Source: Chaenocephalus aceratus
Taxonomy: Eukaryota; Chordata; Actinopteri; Perciformes; Channichthyidae
NCBI GenBank assembly: GCA_023974075.1
Contig: JAMFTG010000296.1
Span: 102,549 to 166,548 of the forward strand
DNA length: 64,000 nucleotides
Direction of reading: 5' to 3'
This document shows positions 1-11,935 of the stretch, one piece after another. Under the pieces are notes generated by a model. It was not told the DNA's origin and ran no database searches. It was given only the letters and a program-made list of their open reading frames with translations. The translations under genes and the position numbers were made by a program. The first letter of the stretch is position 1. Each line of letters starts with the position of its first letter.

Positions 1-511
1 GACTAAAAACGAGGCTTTCAAAGGAGGTATAATTTAATTTTGGTTTAGTATTGATAAGTAAACTTGAGTCAAAGATTGCTGCAACTCCACCTCCTCGGCC
101 CGTGCCTCGAGCAATATGAGTGTTGATATGGCTGGGTGGAGTGGCCTCATTTATGCTGACATATTCTTCATGTCTCAACCAAGTTTCAGTGAGACAGCAT
201 ATATCAATATTATAATCTGATATTAAATCATTTACCAATATTGCTTTAGATGCTAGAGATCTTATGTTTAAGAGACCACATTTAATCTTCCTGTTTTGTT
301 GCACTGTAGTAGTTGTTACATTTACTTTTATTAGGTTATTATGTATGACACCTCTATTAGGTTTTGTCTTCAATTGTCCTTGGGCAGACACACACACCGC
401 TAATATTGGGTATTTTATTGGGTTCGGGATTCCTATGGATGACTGCCTAGGAGAGAGCGCAGAGAAGCGTGTAAGACTGCGACTCCGCCTCCTGGTCTCA
501 ACTCCAGTTTG
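1..511 (-). CDS. L2-type LINE ORF2, endonuclease N-terminus (partial)
   Basis: Reading the minus strand from 511 down to the window edge gives about 170 codons with no stop. The distal part matches the start of an L2-clade LINE endonuclease: a GLLNIRSL block, the LTETWL motif and an RGTGRGGGVA glycine-rich stretch follow in the usual order. In the family this apurinic-type endonuclease nicks target DNA so that reverse transcriptase can prime on it. The reverse transcriptase part would lie to the left, outside the window. The frame has no methionine in this stretch and is the same frame as ORF1, separated from it by a single TGA at 512-514, so the true start is unclear. The family assignment is firm at the level of L2-like jockey-superfamily LINEs; the exact family is not determined. 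Confidence 0.8.
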
Positions 512-996
512 TCATGGATTAAGTCCACAAAGCCCTGAAATGTTTGCCGAAATGAGATCTGCCCCTTCCAAAGTAGGATGAATGCCGTCTCTCTTAATCA
601 GACCAGGTTTTCCCCAGAAGGCTGTCCAATTATTTACGAAGCCCACATTGTTTGCTGGGCACCACCAAGACAACCAGCGCTGAAATGATGACATGCGGCT
701 ATACATGTCATCATTGATCAGATTGGGGAGGGGACCAGAGAAGTGTCCGACATTGTTTTAGCATAACTACACACCGACTCCACATTAACTTTGGTGCATT
801 CTGATTGGCGTAAACGAACATCATTACCACCGATGTGAATAACAATCCTACTGTATTTACGTCTATTTTTAGCCAGCAGTTTAAGATGCACCTCAACGTC
901 GCCCGCTCTGGCCCCCGGAATGCATGTGACTGTGGAGGCTTCGGTCTCTAAATTCACGTGTCTCATAATAGAGCTACTGTTAGAAATTAAAATCAA
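512..996 (-). pseudogene. L2-type LINE ORF1, SGNH esterase domain, frameshifted
   Basis: Two minus-strand frames (996-718 and 706-512) together cover an SGNH/GDSL-type esterase domain of the kind found in ORF1 of L2/CR1 LINEs. Visible landmarks are [16 protein letters not shown], the GGND block (HIGGNDVRL) and, in the second frame, the RDGIHP block that carries the catalytic Asp and His. The N-terminal serine block reads SNSSSIMRH instead of a canonical GDS, so it is degenerate. The frame changes near 745-752, within the segment after AKTMSDT. The domain ends at a TGA at 512-514, immediately followed in frame by the ORF2 sequence. No ORF1 sequence is recognisable above about 1000, so the copy is probably 5' truncated there. 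Confidence 0.75.
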
Positions 997-1000
997 TGTT

Positions 1001-1302
1001 TTATGGCATAATGTACCTTAAACATACCGTCAGTTTAAATGCTATTTTATTCTGGAAAAAAACGGAAGTTCTCAATACGAAGCTTTTATTCTGAAAATCC
1101 TTCATGACGACATCCGGGACTACCGCCCATTAGTATCATTAAAGTGGCTATTGACGCCGTTAACATGTATTACATATAAAGTTATGAAAGAGATAAGGAG
1201 GAGAAAAGGCATGTGGAAGTAAGCAATGAATGTAACATGTCGAAATCCTCTGTTTAACGCGATATCGGACACAGACGAACGAACGAGGAAGTCCCCTACG
1301 GC
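1001..1302. other. No gene recognised; boundary of LINE copy
   Basis: I see no coding signal or recognisable repeat here. The LINE homology stops near 1000. The segment leads into the CpG-richer stretch that contains the candidate promoter motif. Confidence 0.4.
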
Positions 1303-1320
1303 ACTACAGCTCCCAGAGAG
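1303..1320 (+). promoter_or_regulatory. Candidate ZNF143/THAP11-type promoter motif
   Basis: ACTACAGCTCCCAGAGAG closely resembles the ACTACAAYTCCCAG core bound by ZNF143/THAP11 at many vertebrate promoters. It lies in a locally CpG-rich stretch (about 1255-1400). On the minus strand a strong splice-donor match (CAG followed by GTAAGA) lies at 1524-1532, so a transcribed exon somewhere near 1530-1650 is possible. No protein can be assigned, and the motif alone does not prove a promoter. Confidence 0.35.
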
Positions 1321-1532
1321 GAGGAGCGAACAGCGAACAACCAAAGCGGGAAGGACGAATGCTTGTAAGCTCTCTTCTGCACGGCCATCACAGGGAGAGG
1401 AAGCTGCAGACTTTCTCTCCTGACTGAACAATATCCTGCTTGTAACATTACCCGCGTTTTTTATTAATTAAAGTACCAATTTTGAACCTTCTCAGAGACT
1501 CCATTTAGTCTCCTTTTTAAGCTTCTTACCTG

Positions 1533-2893
1533 GATGCGAGAATAACGAACACAGCATAATAATTGGAATGACCCCGACGTGATCTCATGCCACCGGGAGA
1601 GCAGTTGCAGTTTTCAAAGGAGTTTGTACAATGCTGGCAAATATACACTCGGGCCCAATATATAAAGGTAAAAGAAGTACCTGTTTATTCAAAATCTTCA
1701 ATAGATTACATAGTGAACAATAGGAGTGTGTGTCTGTCTGGTAAGTTGGACTCCTGAGAAAGACTGCCTAAATTAATGTTAAAACAACCACATTTATAAC
1801 AATAAGAATTATATACCTTGGGGCGTTGCTTTGTCACAAGCAGGGTGAGTTCATATTTCTTCTTTTTCTTACATTTAACCCTGCATGCTACTAATTTGTG
1901 TGTGTTAGTATTTTAAATATAATGTGTGTGGTCATTGTACTTTGGATAGGTGTCTTGTTGCGTTTTCATGTAGGTGTCTCTTGTTACGTTAGTAGTTAGT
2001 TAGCCTATGACGTAATGATATATATGTCCATTTAACGATTATTGTTAAGATCTATGAGACATAGCGAGTTGGTTACGGACCAAGTAATTGAAAACCAACA
2101 AGGCATAGCGAGTCAATTTAGGGTTGAGTAACTGAAGACAGTGCTAGTCGAAAACAGTTGAGAACTGTTTTAAAAAAGTCCTTTTTGAGGAAAAGGCTTG
2201 ATTAAGGTGTAAGCCTTTATCAGTGGTCATAACTGTTCTATTTTCAACCAAGATATTGCGGCTGGAATACGGTATTTGGGGTTACAGCAGCATTACGTTA
2301 AATTGACGACGGTCATTTAATAGTCGCTGATAGGTTTCCATAATACATCCACCTAGCGTGTCTAAATGGCAGCAGTTGACCAATAGTGGACTATAAAGTC
2401 AAATATTACGCGGATAGGTTTATGGCTTAAGCGTAAGGGTTCCTAACTTTAAGTGATGATATCAATAAGATAAAGCCCATTTGTTCATAGTGAACTAGAT
2501 AGAAATGTTATTTTAAACTGCAGTGTTGTTTTGTGTTGAATTTTCTTGACAAGATTGCACCCCGCCATTATTTAAACCACCCCTGTGAGAGACACGAGGT
2601 GTGTTTTCAAATCCCTTTGTTCTTCAGGTTAAAGGTTGGAAAATCAATTGCCATCTTGTTTTGCCCTCATGCTGAAAATAAGCCACACGGCAGTCGCCAT
2701 TTCGTGAAATGCTAATTGAAAGTACTCTGTTTGTTTTTACACACTCAGTCACACTCACATGAGGCTAGGCACTCCATCTTGAGAAGGACAAACCATATCT
2801 CTTGGCAGAGTTGGAACTATAAAATAGACAGGTTATCTTACCGTGGGAAGTTTGATATTTGTAGGAGTCTGGTTTTGGAAGTATTTCTGCTTT
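1533..2893. other. No gene recognised
   Basis: Moderately AT-rich sequence. A TATA-like TATATAAAGG lies near 1659, and GGTAAG/GGTGAG donor-like sites occur near 1739 and 1845. I could not link these to a reading frame. The short ORFs in this stretch show no family resemblance. Confidence 0.35.
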
Positions 2894-3017
2894 GGTTCAT
2901 TTGAGATATTCTTGTTTGCAAGTGCATATTGGCGGTTCATTTGAGATATTCTTGTTTGCAAGTGCATATTGGCGGTTCATTTGAGAATATTCTTGTTTGC
3001 AAGTGTGTTTTGGCGGT
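2894..3017. repeat. Short tandem repeat, 40-41 bp unit, three copies
   Basis: Units begin with GGTTCATTTGAGA at 2894, 2934 and 2974. The first two are identical over 40 bp. The third has a 1-bp insertion and diverges at its end. Confidence 0.95.
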
Positions 3018-3637
3018 TATGTGCTGTGTTGTTTAACCATATTCTAATTTTCTTCCCATTTGTAAGGAAATAAGCTACTTGTTAAAAAGAGGTCAGTTTT
3101 GCAACAGCTATCCCTAGTGGATTGAGCTGGAAATTAGAACAGCGCACTCTGCTGGTAATACAGAATTATTACAAAGATACTATAACATTTTGAACCTTGA
3201 TTTTAAGTGTTATGAATGAACACTGCGCCAATCTACCAGGATAGAATTACAAAGTGGTTTCTAAGTATAAGAAACTTTACATAATAGACTTTCAAACTAC
3301 ACTGTAAAATATTCAAACACCAATTGATTGACTGTAGGCCTACACAAGATTTAGATTTTCATATCTCAAAGTCAAAACGATACACTGTACAATTTTTGTT
3401 TAACATTTCAGATTTTAAAATTTGCATAATTTTTATATTTGAATTTACTTTATTAATATTTTATAAAAAACGTTCTCATAAAAAATAAATAATCTTTTAG
3501 CAACTAAAACCCCCCCATATTTAAAGTTAAGTTCGGATGACATAGGATATTATTTATCAGGAACGAAGGTGCTAGTCGGAGGATTAGTGTTTCAATCTTT
3601 GATAACTTAATAATATTCATTCGAATAGGAAGAGAGC
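3018..3637. other. AT-rich spacer, no gene recognised
   Basis: A/T-rich sequence with runs of A and a short poly-C near 3511. No convincing ORF or repeat boundary was seen. Confidence 0.4.
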
Positions 3638-4083
3638 ATGTCACCGAAAGAAACTAAGTTGAGACCAGAAGCAGAGTCAGGCTCAACTGCAGATATTAAG
3701 GAAAGGGTAAAAATCAGATCAGATGCTTTAACCTTTCCAATTAAAAGTCACAAGACGTGGAACCAAATAGAGAAACTTTTGGAACAGTGGCAAACAAGAG
3801 GCAATGCCTACAACAGCTAACTATATGGAGGGAAGCTGAAGAAGAAAGATTTATAAGAGTTACAAGTCTGATACTCCATCTGGAATATGCCAGCCTATTG
3901 GCACACAGCATAAATGTGGTCCGAGTAGCAGACCTGCCAGTGAGGGAAGACATAGCAGAAAAAACAAAAGACACCGTAGTTTGTTTGGTAGCCAATGCCC
4001 TTTTCCCACCTTGCCCTAAGCACACTCCTCCATGGTCTTGTGTTGTGACTGCATTTTTCATAGTTGCGGTGTTATCAAATTGA
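3638..4083 (+). pseudogene. Broken ORF of unknown family (element-derived or processed relic)
   Basis: A first frame (3638-3820) starts MSPKETKLRPEAESG and ends at a TAA. A second frame overlapping it continues in protein-like composition (EEERFIRVTSLI, then LLAHSINVVRVADLPVREDI and EKTKDTVVCLVANALFP) to a stop at 4081-4083. The amphipathic, charged composition and the way the two frames abut suggest one protein of at least about 150 residues broken by one frameshift near 3790-3820. I do not recognise the family. A gag-like or helical host-derived protein is possible, but I see no zinc knuckle or catalytic motif. It could also be chance. Confidence 0.35.
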
Positions 4084-6362
4084 CAATGATCTGTCCACAC
4101 ACACACACCAAGACTTAATGTGAAAACACTGTTGTGCTGGTAATCCAACTATTAAGGTGTTTTTATTATAAGAATATTGTGCACTGATTTGCCTTCCCTT
4201 CTGAAAGCTCCCAGTGTATCCAGCCTGTGGTCCCCCCCCCCCCCTCCCCTCGTCTCCACACACTGGTCTGTCCGTGCTGCAGTGCCTGCCATTAATCCCC
4301 GTCAGCCAGGCATTCTCCCTCATCATATTTCTGCTGCTCTGCTGGAATATGGAGTGCCTTTTCAGCCAGCACTCAGGAAGCCCTGCATAATTGACTACAA
4401 AACAGGAAACGTCATTTGTGTTTTGCACTGGTAGACCTTAGAGCAAAACCACAAAGACCAATTTATTCCCGTATACGTTCCACTGGCCACACAAAATCAT
4501 AGCTCTGTGATGTTTGATATGCAATGCTTTTATAGTAGGCCTATACACTTTATACATGTCAGTATTTTTTCCATTTTATGTATCAAAAAGCGCTTTATAA
4601 ATGTAATGTATTATTATTATTATATCAAAATAAATATTGGCACTTGATTTTGAGTTATGTTATAAAATGCATACTGCATTTAAATGGATCTCTTCATTCA
4701 GAATGTGTTGCATATTTTCATCTCTGCTTCCGTCTGTAGACATAAAATCCATATAGTCACACTACAAGCCATGGCCGTTCTGAGGGGGGGTGGGGCATTC
4801 CAAAAGATAAATGTATGATCAAATTAAATTACATGTACAGCACTTTGGCTCGACCAAAATCGTTTTTAAATGTGCTCTACAAATACAATTTGATTTGATC
4901 AAACAATTTGTTCTTAAGTAAAACTAGCAGAGTGACCAGAACGTAGGAATACTCTGTTACAAGTAAAACTCCTGCATTCAAAATGTTCCTCAAGTAATAG
5001 TACAAAGGTATTAGCATCAAAATATACAAGTAACAAAAGTAAATACTATACGGTGATACTTTATTGTCAGATCAAGTCTGAAATTATTCTTGCTACACAG
5101 CAGCTCCATTTGCATCAATATCAATTTGACCCCATTCAATGTTTAACGTATCTCCAAAAAATGGTTCACATAATTAGTTTTGCTTAGTATTTCATGGCTT
5201 TTCCTAATTTAGTGAGGACTAATGGCTAAACATAAAATGAAAATGAAGATCTTTGGTGGTGATTTATATATTTTTCGATAGTCACATAATAGGAATTCTG
5301 GATGTATAAAGGGGTCTGTAGGGGGGACGGTTGGGTAATGTTTTATTTAAATGGTTATTTAGGTAGTCCACTAAGATACCTAAAGCACCAGAGACATACA
5401 TGTTGGTTACAATGTGGAATATGATCATTGTCTTGAGTTTTAAACTACTGGGGTCACATTTAACCCAGAGGATAAAGGGTGTAAAGTAAATCTGAGGATA
5501 ACAGGAGGGTTAAGACATGATGCAAGGAAACAGACATTTATCATTACATTACTGACACTTAAAAAACAACACGTTCAAGTCCCTCTAACGTACATTAGAT
5601 CTGGGATTTAGCTCTGTCTTTAACTGGAGGATTGAGGAGAGCTTCAGTCTGACTTTATTAAATCATGGGAGCCTGTATCTCTGATTTGATGGAAAACAAT
5701 CATATTCACTGTTCAGGACATGTTGGGGTAAAGTACTCATTATGTGGATTGGTCCATTTCAGAATAATATATATATTGTGTTTTTATTATAATTATCGAT
5801 GCATTAAAGTATTATCAAAGCTGGTAAAGTACCTCAAAATTGTACTTAGTACAGTACTTGAGTAAATGCACTTATTACTTGTGTGTGTATATGTATCTAT
5901 GTGTTCAGACCTACTCCTGTGCACGTGTGTGTATTGTGCTGTGTATAATCACAAATGAGTGAACACCTGAATTTCCCCTTTGGGATAAATAAAGGTATTC
6001 TTGTTTTGAAGTTACACTTTTGTGTAAATCACATAGAAATGTAAAATATATGTTGTTAAAAATAAGGTTTAGGACCAAGAGAATGGATTGTAAAATAAGA
6101 GCATTACTGTATAGTGTAGGAGAGTCTTTGAGGATGTAATAATTGAGACTTTGCTCATGAGATTTGCAGCATCAGTTATTTCAGTAGGAATCCTCTAACG
6201 ACTGGAGTAATTATAACGGGAGAAAATGAGTATGTCAAGTGATGTTATGTAGAGAAACAAAGTATTGTATAGGCTAAATATATTTTAGAGCAACATAAGC
6301 TGCTCTAACTCTGTTAACTCTCACTAGCTCATGTGAACACATGTGATATTCCTAAACAACAT
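4084..6362. other. Intergenic stretch with LINE/SINE 3'-tail fragments
   Basis: No gene recognised. The tail-like fragment at 4588-4625 (GCGCTTTATAAATG then ATT repeats) resembles ends of fish LINE/SINE families. So does the one at 4840-4899 (CAGCACTTTGGCTCGACC, then AATTTGATTTGATC), which is the reverse complement of the end of the element at 18537. The fragment at 5967-6002 (TTTCCCC, GGGATAAATAAAGG) is another. 4160-4430 looks unique and evenly composed. Confidence 0.5.
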
Positions 6363-6640
6363 GGGTTAAAGGTCACCTATTAGGCAAAAAACACTTGTGT
6401 ATGTCTTTTCTACATAAATATGTGTCCCCTCTGTGTTAAGAGTTTCTGAAAGTTCCAGGGACAAAGACCCCCTTCTTCTTTTTGTCCTGATCCATCTTTA
6501 TTACAAATCTGAAAATAAACTGATCAGATTTTGGCCGCTTTGTGATGTTACAATGTTTTTTTGGGTTGTGTAACCATTAGCCAATAACCAACCAAGGTAA
6601 CACCCGCCCACCTGATCACCTGAATCTCCTCCTACAGATG
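6363..6640. repeat. MITE-like fragment (AAAGGTCACCTATTAGGC end)
   Basis: The start (TTAAAGGTCACCTATTAGGC) and the text after it (ATAAATATGTGTCCCCTCTG) resemble a MITE that I recall as widespread in fish genomes. A stretch at about 11105-11275 (GCTCATTAGCATTTAAAGCT) resembles the other half of the same family, which would make copy A an insertion into this MITE. This rests on memory of the family, not on a search. Confidence 0.4.
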
Positions 6641-8044
6641 TAGCGCTTCGTTTCAGACGCCTACCCGTGCGGGTCCGTGATCGGCACGGGGTGGGCCCCT
6701 GCTGAAAAGTAAAACCCCCCCGCAGGACTTGAAACGCCCCCTTGATAAATACATTTAATTATAATGAAACCAGCAGCAATGGATCATGGATCCACCAGGG
6801 GGAGCCGTGAAAAGCTGCCACACTGGAACTCATGTGAAATAAACAGCTGATCGACAGGTATCTGATATAGCGGATATTTGTTAAGATCCATATGTCAAGG
6901 ATAGGATCATATTCTGTGCTTAAGTAAGAGACATGTAATCATTTACTAAACATCACCATGTTTTTATTTAACAAAATAATGTTTAATTCACGTTGGCGTA
7001 AGTACAAAACCATCGCTATGTTTTTAGATCAGGAAATGCATCCAGGGTCAAACAAACGATTTTCGATCATCATCCTCGCATTCATTTAATGTATCATATG
7101 TTCGCGAGTTGAAATGAATGCACTAAATTTAATCCACGTGAGTTTACAACAACAACAATAATCGCTTTGTTTTTATATCACATCCGACCAGAGGAAAATG
7201 CAGCGGCTCTCACTACCGATCATCCTAATCCCACGGACAAACAATAATATGTACAGTGTTCATAGTTTACTGTATTATTAGTGTCTAATATTACTGCTAT
7301 AATAATCACACATTGAGTTGTTGAAATCAGACCGTCGTTTTTTTTAAACGCTCTGAATGAAACGGCAGCTCTCAGGTGATCAGCTGTGTGTTTACACAAT
7401 AAAATATGCATAGTAATTTAATACCTTCCAAGTTCCAACACACATTGTAAGAACAGTTATGTTTCATATGAGTGTTGTAACAACAATAACATTATAAATA
7501 ATAACATAAATGTATTGCACATTTACTGTAGCTTTGAGTGTTACTGGCCTGAGATTTTTTTATTACATGAATGAAGGTGACTGAGGCTTTTTAATATAGA
7601 CTTTTCAGTGTCCCACATTTTGCACAGAACTGTCCCACATTAGGAAAACAGATTGTCTGAGACAACTTGGCACTAAGAGTACTAATATGTCTAACATTTC
7701 TTTTATGAGTTTAATATCTGCATGTTCTCTTTTGGTTTGATTAGGACACATCCTGGGGATTTCAGAATGTTACTGGATTTTGATTTATTGCATCGGCTTC
7801 ATGTCGCAATAATATTCCCGAAGTCTGAAATGCAAAAATGTTCCACATTAGGGCAATTCACCCTACATTTAATAATTTTGTTTATTTTTAACGAAATAAA
7901 TGTGGTTTAATCCATCATGAAATTAATGTAGGCTATTTACTTAGTACATATCTGACATTAACGATTAACACACTGTTCATACTGCTCACAGGCTGATATC
8001 TAGTGTATTCATACCCCTCACTGTTTATTCATCATTCAATTCAT

Positions 8045-8180
8045 TATATATTTTATTCTGTAGATTGTGAACATTACTTTTCACTTTACTGCTTGTTGCA
8101 CCTGGTTAGAAGCTAAACTGCATTTCGTTGTCTCAGTACCTGTAATCTGTGCAATAACAATAAAGTGTAATCTAATCTTG
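8045..8180 (+). repeat. LINE 3' tail fragment inside copy A
   Basis: GCATTTCGTTGTCTCAGTAC followed by GTGCAATAACAATAAAG and TCTAATCT is a typical 3' end of Rex/L2-type fish LINEs. A roughly 44-bp stretch on its left (7924-7968) is repeated on its right (8190-8234), probably a local duplication. Confidence 0.6.
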
Positions 8181-8896
8181 AGCAGGAACTAATGTAGGCT
8201 ATTTACTTAGTACATATCTGACATTAACGATTAAACACGTTTGTGCATTCTTTATGAAACGAGTCATTTCGTTTATTTTTAACGAAATAAATGTGATTTA
8301 ATCCACATAATTGACTGTGTTAATTGTTTACTTAGTATTGTTTAACTTGAAGGTGCCTGATGTGAACATTTCCAGAATGTATTTTCTTCACTTTTTAAAT
8401 GCCTCTGTGATGTGCTGCTACCCATTTCCCCTCGGGGACTAATAAACGAATACTATGAAATTAACGATTAAACACAATTGTGCATTCTTTATGAATGCAA
8501 ACCGAGTCAAGCCGACTCTAATAAACGAATACTATATATTGAACGTCTATTGAATGGCCTTTGTATGTATACAGTACAGTATAGCCCAACCATTTACACC
8601 TTCCTTTTTTCCCGTCAAGAGTTTGAATTGGAGAAAGGTAATCGATGGTGCTTTTATAGCCTATTGCATAATAACTGTGTGATTTATATTGCTTTTCAAA
8701 TGCATATGGCCACCCATTTACACGGCTCTTCCCGTAGTTAGATCACTTTACATTTCTGCGAATGAATTGTTAATCACACACGTCTCCCCATCCCGAAAAT
8801 AATAAAGAAAATAAAAAGAGGAAACAATTTTCAAGTTCAGTTTTCACCGTTTTATTTAAAATAACTGACATACAGTAACAGACACATGCTGTAGGC

Positions 8897-9106
8897 CTAT
8901 CTGCTGCGGAAACCAGGACGAGCGATTTCGGGATCTGTTTTTCTGGGGCTCCTCAGTCTCTTGTTTACCCGGCTCCTGATCTTATGCCACTGGTCAATGT
9001 TCAGATTTGGGAACCGATTGGAAACATAGGACTCAATCTTTTGCTTCACATTGAGGGGAAGAGGCATTTTCCCATTGGTCCCGGTCCAGTTGGTTATTTT
9101 CACCAT
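8897..9106 (-). CDS. Small ORF conserved between copies A and C, unknown
   Basis: A 69-codon minus-strand ORF with the segment YVSNRFPNLNIDQWHKIRSR followed by a basic tail. A colinear version is encoded at 62679 and following on the plus strand in inverted copy C (YVSNWFPNLNIDQWHKIRSR). It has small indels towards the end and a different C-terminus. Conservation of the central block between otherwise diverged copies, and its basic, tryptophan-containing composition, suggest part of an element protein such as a DNA-binding segment. I do not recognise the family, and it is too short to be a complete transposase. Confidence 0.4.
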   Translation of the reverse strand: MVKITNWTGTNGKMPLPLNVKQKIESYVSNRFPNLNIDQWHKIRSRVNKRLRSPRKTDPEIARPGFRSR

Positions 9107-10019
9107 TCTCCCATAGCCTATGTTACAAATGGCGTTATGGCCATGAACATATTAGCAGCATAGATCTCAGGGCGATGCTGTCCCTTAAAAAAGCTGTCCT
9201 GGTAAAAACTTTCCTCTCGTTCTGAGGAAACAGCCCTGGTGGGTTCATCAGGAGTGACCGCCGACCATGCCCCAACCCCCCCATGTTTCCTATATATGTA
9301 TGTTGGGGACCCTTTGTTTAAAACTAATTGGCCTTCGGAATGTGTGGAGTCACATTCCACAGCTCCCCCCCCCCCCCCCCCCCCCCCTCCTGTGATCCCC
9401 GCACACAGGGAGATCGCTTTTCTGGAGTGAAGAGAGCTGAAATATTGATATTGCAAGTTAGAAACGTAATTTTAATAAAAGTGAAAAACAATGAACAAGA
9501 CTTAACGTATTCATCATAATTAATTATATTTATTTCGTTTGGATGTAGGTGATCTTCTACTATATGAACATTTTGGACCCAAAATCACAACAACAACGTA
9601 AAAACAGATTTTGAAAATGATTTTATTTTTCACAACACAAACATACACAACGAAACCATTTAAAAGCTGGAAATATATACATGGGATGTGACTATGATAA
9701 TGTGAAAGTTTGATTGAGGTAGCATGGGATTTCATTCTGATAAGGCAAAAGTGTTATTATAAATATAATACAAATATATATATATATACACATTATGTAC
9801 ACAGATCTGTTTTTTTCTGTCTTTATCTGTGCCACGCTTCAAAGCGGTTTCTGTCAACTACGACACAGAGGACAACATCACAGATTCCTCCTCCTCCATG
9901 TCAAAAAACAAGCTTAAAGCTTGACTCACGTTCAGAGTTCTCTTCATCATAGTTGAGTCTTCAAAACTCTAAATCTATCTAACTATATCTAAATTCTCAA
10001 TGTTTGTCTGTCACTTTAC

Positions 10020-10150
10020 TTCAATCGCAGTCTCCCGCAGCCTCTCTTCGTCTCCCGCCGCCTGTCTTCGTATATCTTTGTCTCTCTCCATTTCCCGCCG
10101 TCTCTCTTCGGTTCCCGCCGTCCCCCTTCGTCTCGTTTCATATCACTCCG
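10020..10150. repeat. Degenerate CGTCTC/CCGCCGTC repeat
   Basis: Irregular repetition of CGTCTC, CCGCCG and CTCTCTTCG units. The same array appears inverted in copy C at about 61050-61180. Its apparent ORF is serine/arginine-rich and is best read as a by-product of the repeat. Confidence 0.7.
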
Positions 10151-10779
10151 TTTACCTGATTACCTCACCCCCTCCCTGGTAAATACGTCCTGTTGAGCAG
10201 AATCTACAGTTTCCAGTATTTTCCGTTTCGTAAAATGATAAAATACGGCAAAGATATTAAAATATGTGGTTCCATTATTCATACTTCTGAAATATATCTG
10301 TATTAACTTTATATCATCGTATCTCCGTGTTTACTGGGTCTTTTTGCATGAAACAAAGACTGGGATATAGTTTCAAGCCAGTACTTTCGACAGAAACACA
10401 CGGCAATGTTGTCCGGACTGTTGTTTTTATACGGCACCGGCTTGAACAGGTCATGTGATCTGATCACGCCGGCGTGACAGTCGACTCCAAAGGGTTAATA
10501 TTAAATACATATAAGTATTTTACAACTTGTATTTAGAAATACTCTGTTGTAATTATTGATGCATACATGTGTTCATCCATTCAATGTGGCATCTGCTATA
10601 ATGGGGTTAATGTATGATATTACTTAATAATACAATACATTATAATATATGATATGATAATTACATTTTAGTTTTATTCATTTCTTATTTCATAGTTTCT
10701 CATTATTATTATTATTTTTTATCGCTCATCTTATTTTTGATTTTATTAATCTGTGTGAATCTGTGCTGTCCTGTTTTTC

Positions 10780-10855
10780 ACTCTCACCCTGTTGCTGTTT
10801 GAACTGCTGAATTTCCCACGGGATTAATAAAGGTCCATCTTATCTTATCTTAATG
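10780..10855 (+). repeat. LINE/SINE-type 3' tail within copy A
   Basis: AATTTCCCACGGGATTAATA then AAGGTCCATCTTATCTTATC is a retroposon 3' tail. The same tail occurs inverted at the equivalent place in copy C (about 60133-60180), so it is part of the family. It also occurs at the 3' end of the SINE at 54233-54480. Confidence 0.7.
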
Positions 10856-11294
10856 TATACATTGATTTACTTCAATCTACTGTACAATATTACAGGAAAT
10901 ATACTGCATAAAGCAAACTATATACTTTATTTGATCTAAAATATTGATGTTTCTACAACACCCATTGTGTATTTTGTGAATGAAGCGCCATCTCATGGTT
11001 AAATCCTGTAATTGAACAAATGGGGAAATTGGGCAACGCCCTCTAGCAATTTGGCAACACCCCCAGCCACTGGCATCCGCTGGGCTTTTGACTGGGACAC
11101 ACCCATTTGAGTCTGATCTGGAGTGCTACATCTGTAATAGCACCTTTGTATTTTTTTTTTTTAAACCAATCATCTCTCAGAGGGGCGTGGCCAGCAGCCG
11201 CTCATTAGCATTTAAAGCTACAGACACAGAATCAGCACTTTGGAACAGGGCAGAAACAGAGGGATGCTACAATGATCTGTTTGGTGTTGTGACT

Positions 11295-11935
11295 GCCTAA
11301 TTTGCATGTTTGCCTGATTTGCATTGCGCAAGCGCGAGATGGTCCGCCATATTGGACAGCTACATACGGCAACCCAAATAGGACACTTGACGTCTAGACA
11401 GCTGCCCAATATATATATAATTCCAAAGCTGGAACCTGGACCTTTCAAATGTAGCAATAATTGTCATGTAAGAAAATACTGATCTAATAACAGAGATTTG
11501 TTCTTGAATCAAATGTTTTATGGAAAATGTTTTATGTAATTTTATTTAATTTGAAATAAAATGGAAGACATTCACAGTTAATGTAATTACATACAAATTA
11601 TTAATGCCATACATTTTTGCATACATTCACAGTAAATATTTCTTCAGTATGATAGCTGTCTAACAGAAGTTAAATCCATTTCTCACTTATTCTGAGATTG
11701 TACTTAACCCACTAAAAGGAGTTGTTAATAATAGTGAAGTCACGTTTGTAATAACAATAACTCATCTCTCTCGTTCAGATTAATGTTGTCAGGTTTTTTC
11801 GAGTTTTTTTTCTGCTTTGCGAAACGCCACTGTGTCAAATGTCCTATTTGGGTTTGCCGTATGTAGCTGTTCAATATGGCGGACGTTCTCGCACTTCCGC
11901 AATGCAAATCGGCAGAGATGCAAATCAGGCAGTCA
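11295..11935. repeat. Inverted repeat with ~100-bp arms (MITE-like)
   Basis: The arm 11295-11392 is reverse-complementary, with scattered mismatches, to 11836-11935. Shared blocks include GACTGCCT, GATTTGCATTGCG, GTCCGCCATATTG and AGCTACATACGGCAA. About 440 bp of AT-rich sequence separates them. This is foldback-element architecture; no target duplication was identified. Confidence 0.8.

Larger units (their letters stand above)
6650..11104 (+). repeat. Unclassified repeat family, copy A (about 4.45 kb)
   Basis: Long stretches recur elsewhere in the window. 6728-7090 matches 18182-18536, 7085-7385 matches 19337-19500 and 28186-28330, 9455-9545 matches 28540-28620, and 10495-10615 matches 32940-32986 plus 41986-42074 (copy B, same strand). 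8560-11104 matches much of 59849-63210 in inverted orientation (copy C). The right edge, ending GACTGGGACACACCCA, is shared with copy C. The left edge near 6650 is approximate. No long ORF, TIR or LTR is apparent, so I cannot classify the family. Copy A carries about 2 kb (7385-9450) that copy B lacks. Confidence 0.75.

Noticed and set aside
10000..10182. Serine/arginine-rich ORF, with a homologue at 61011-61202
   Set aside because: Both arise from a degenerate CGTCTC/CCGCCG repeat shared by copies A and C; no domain is present.
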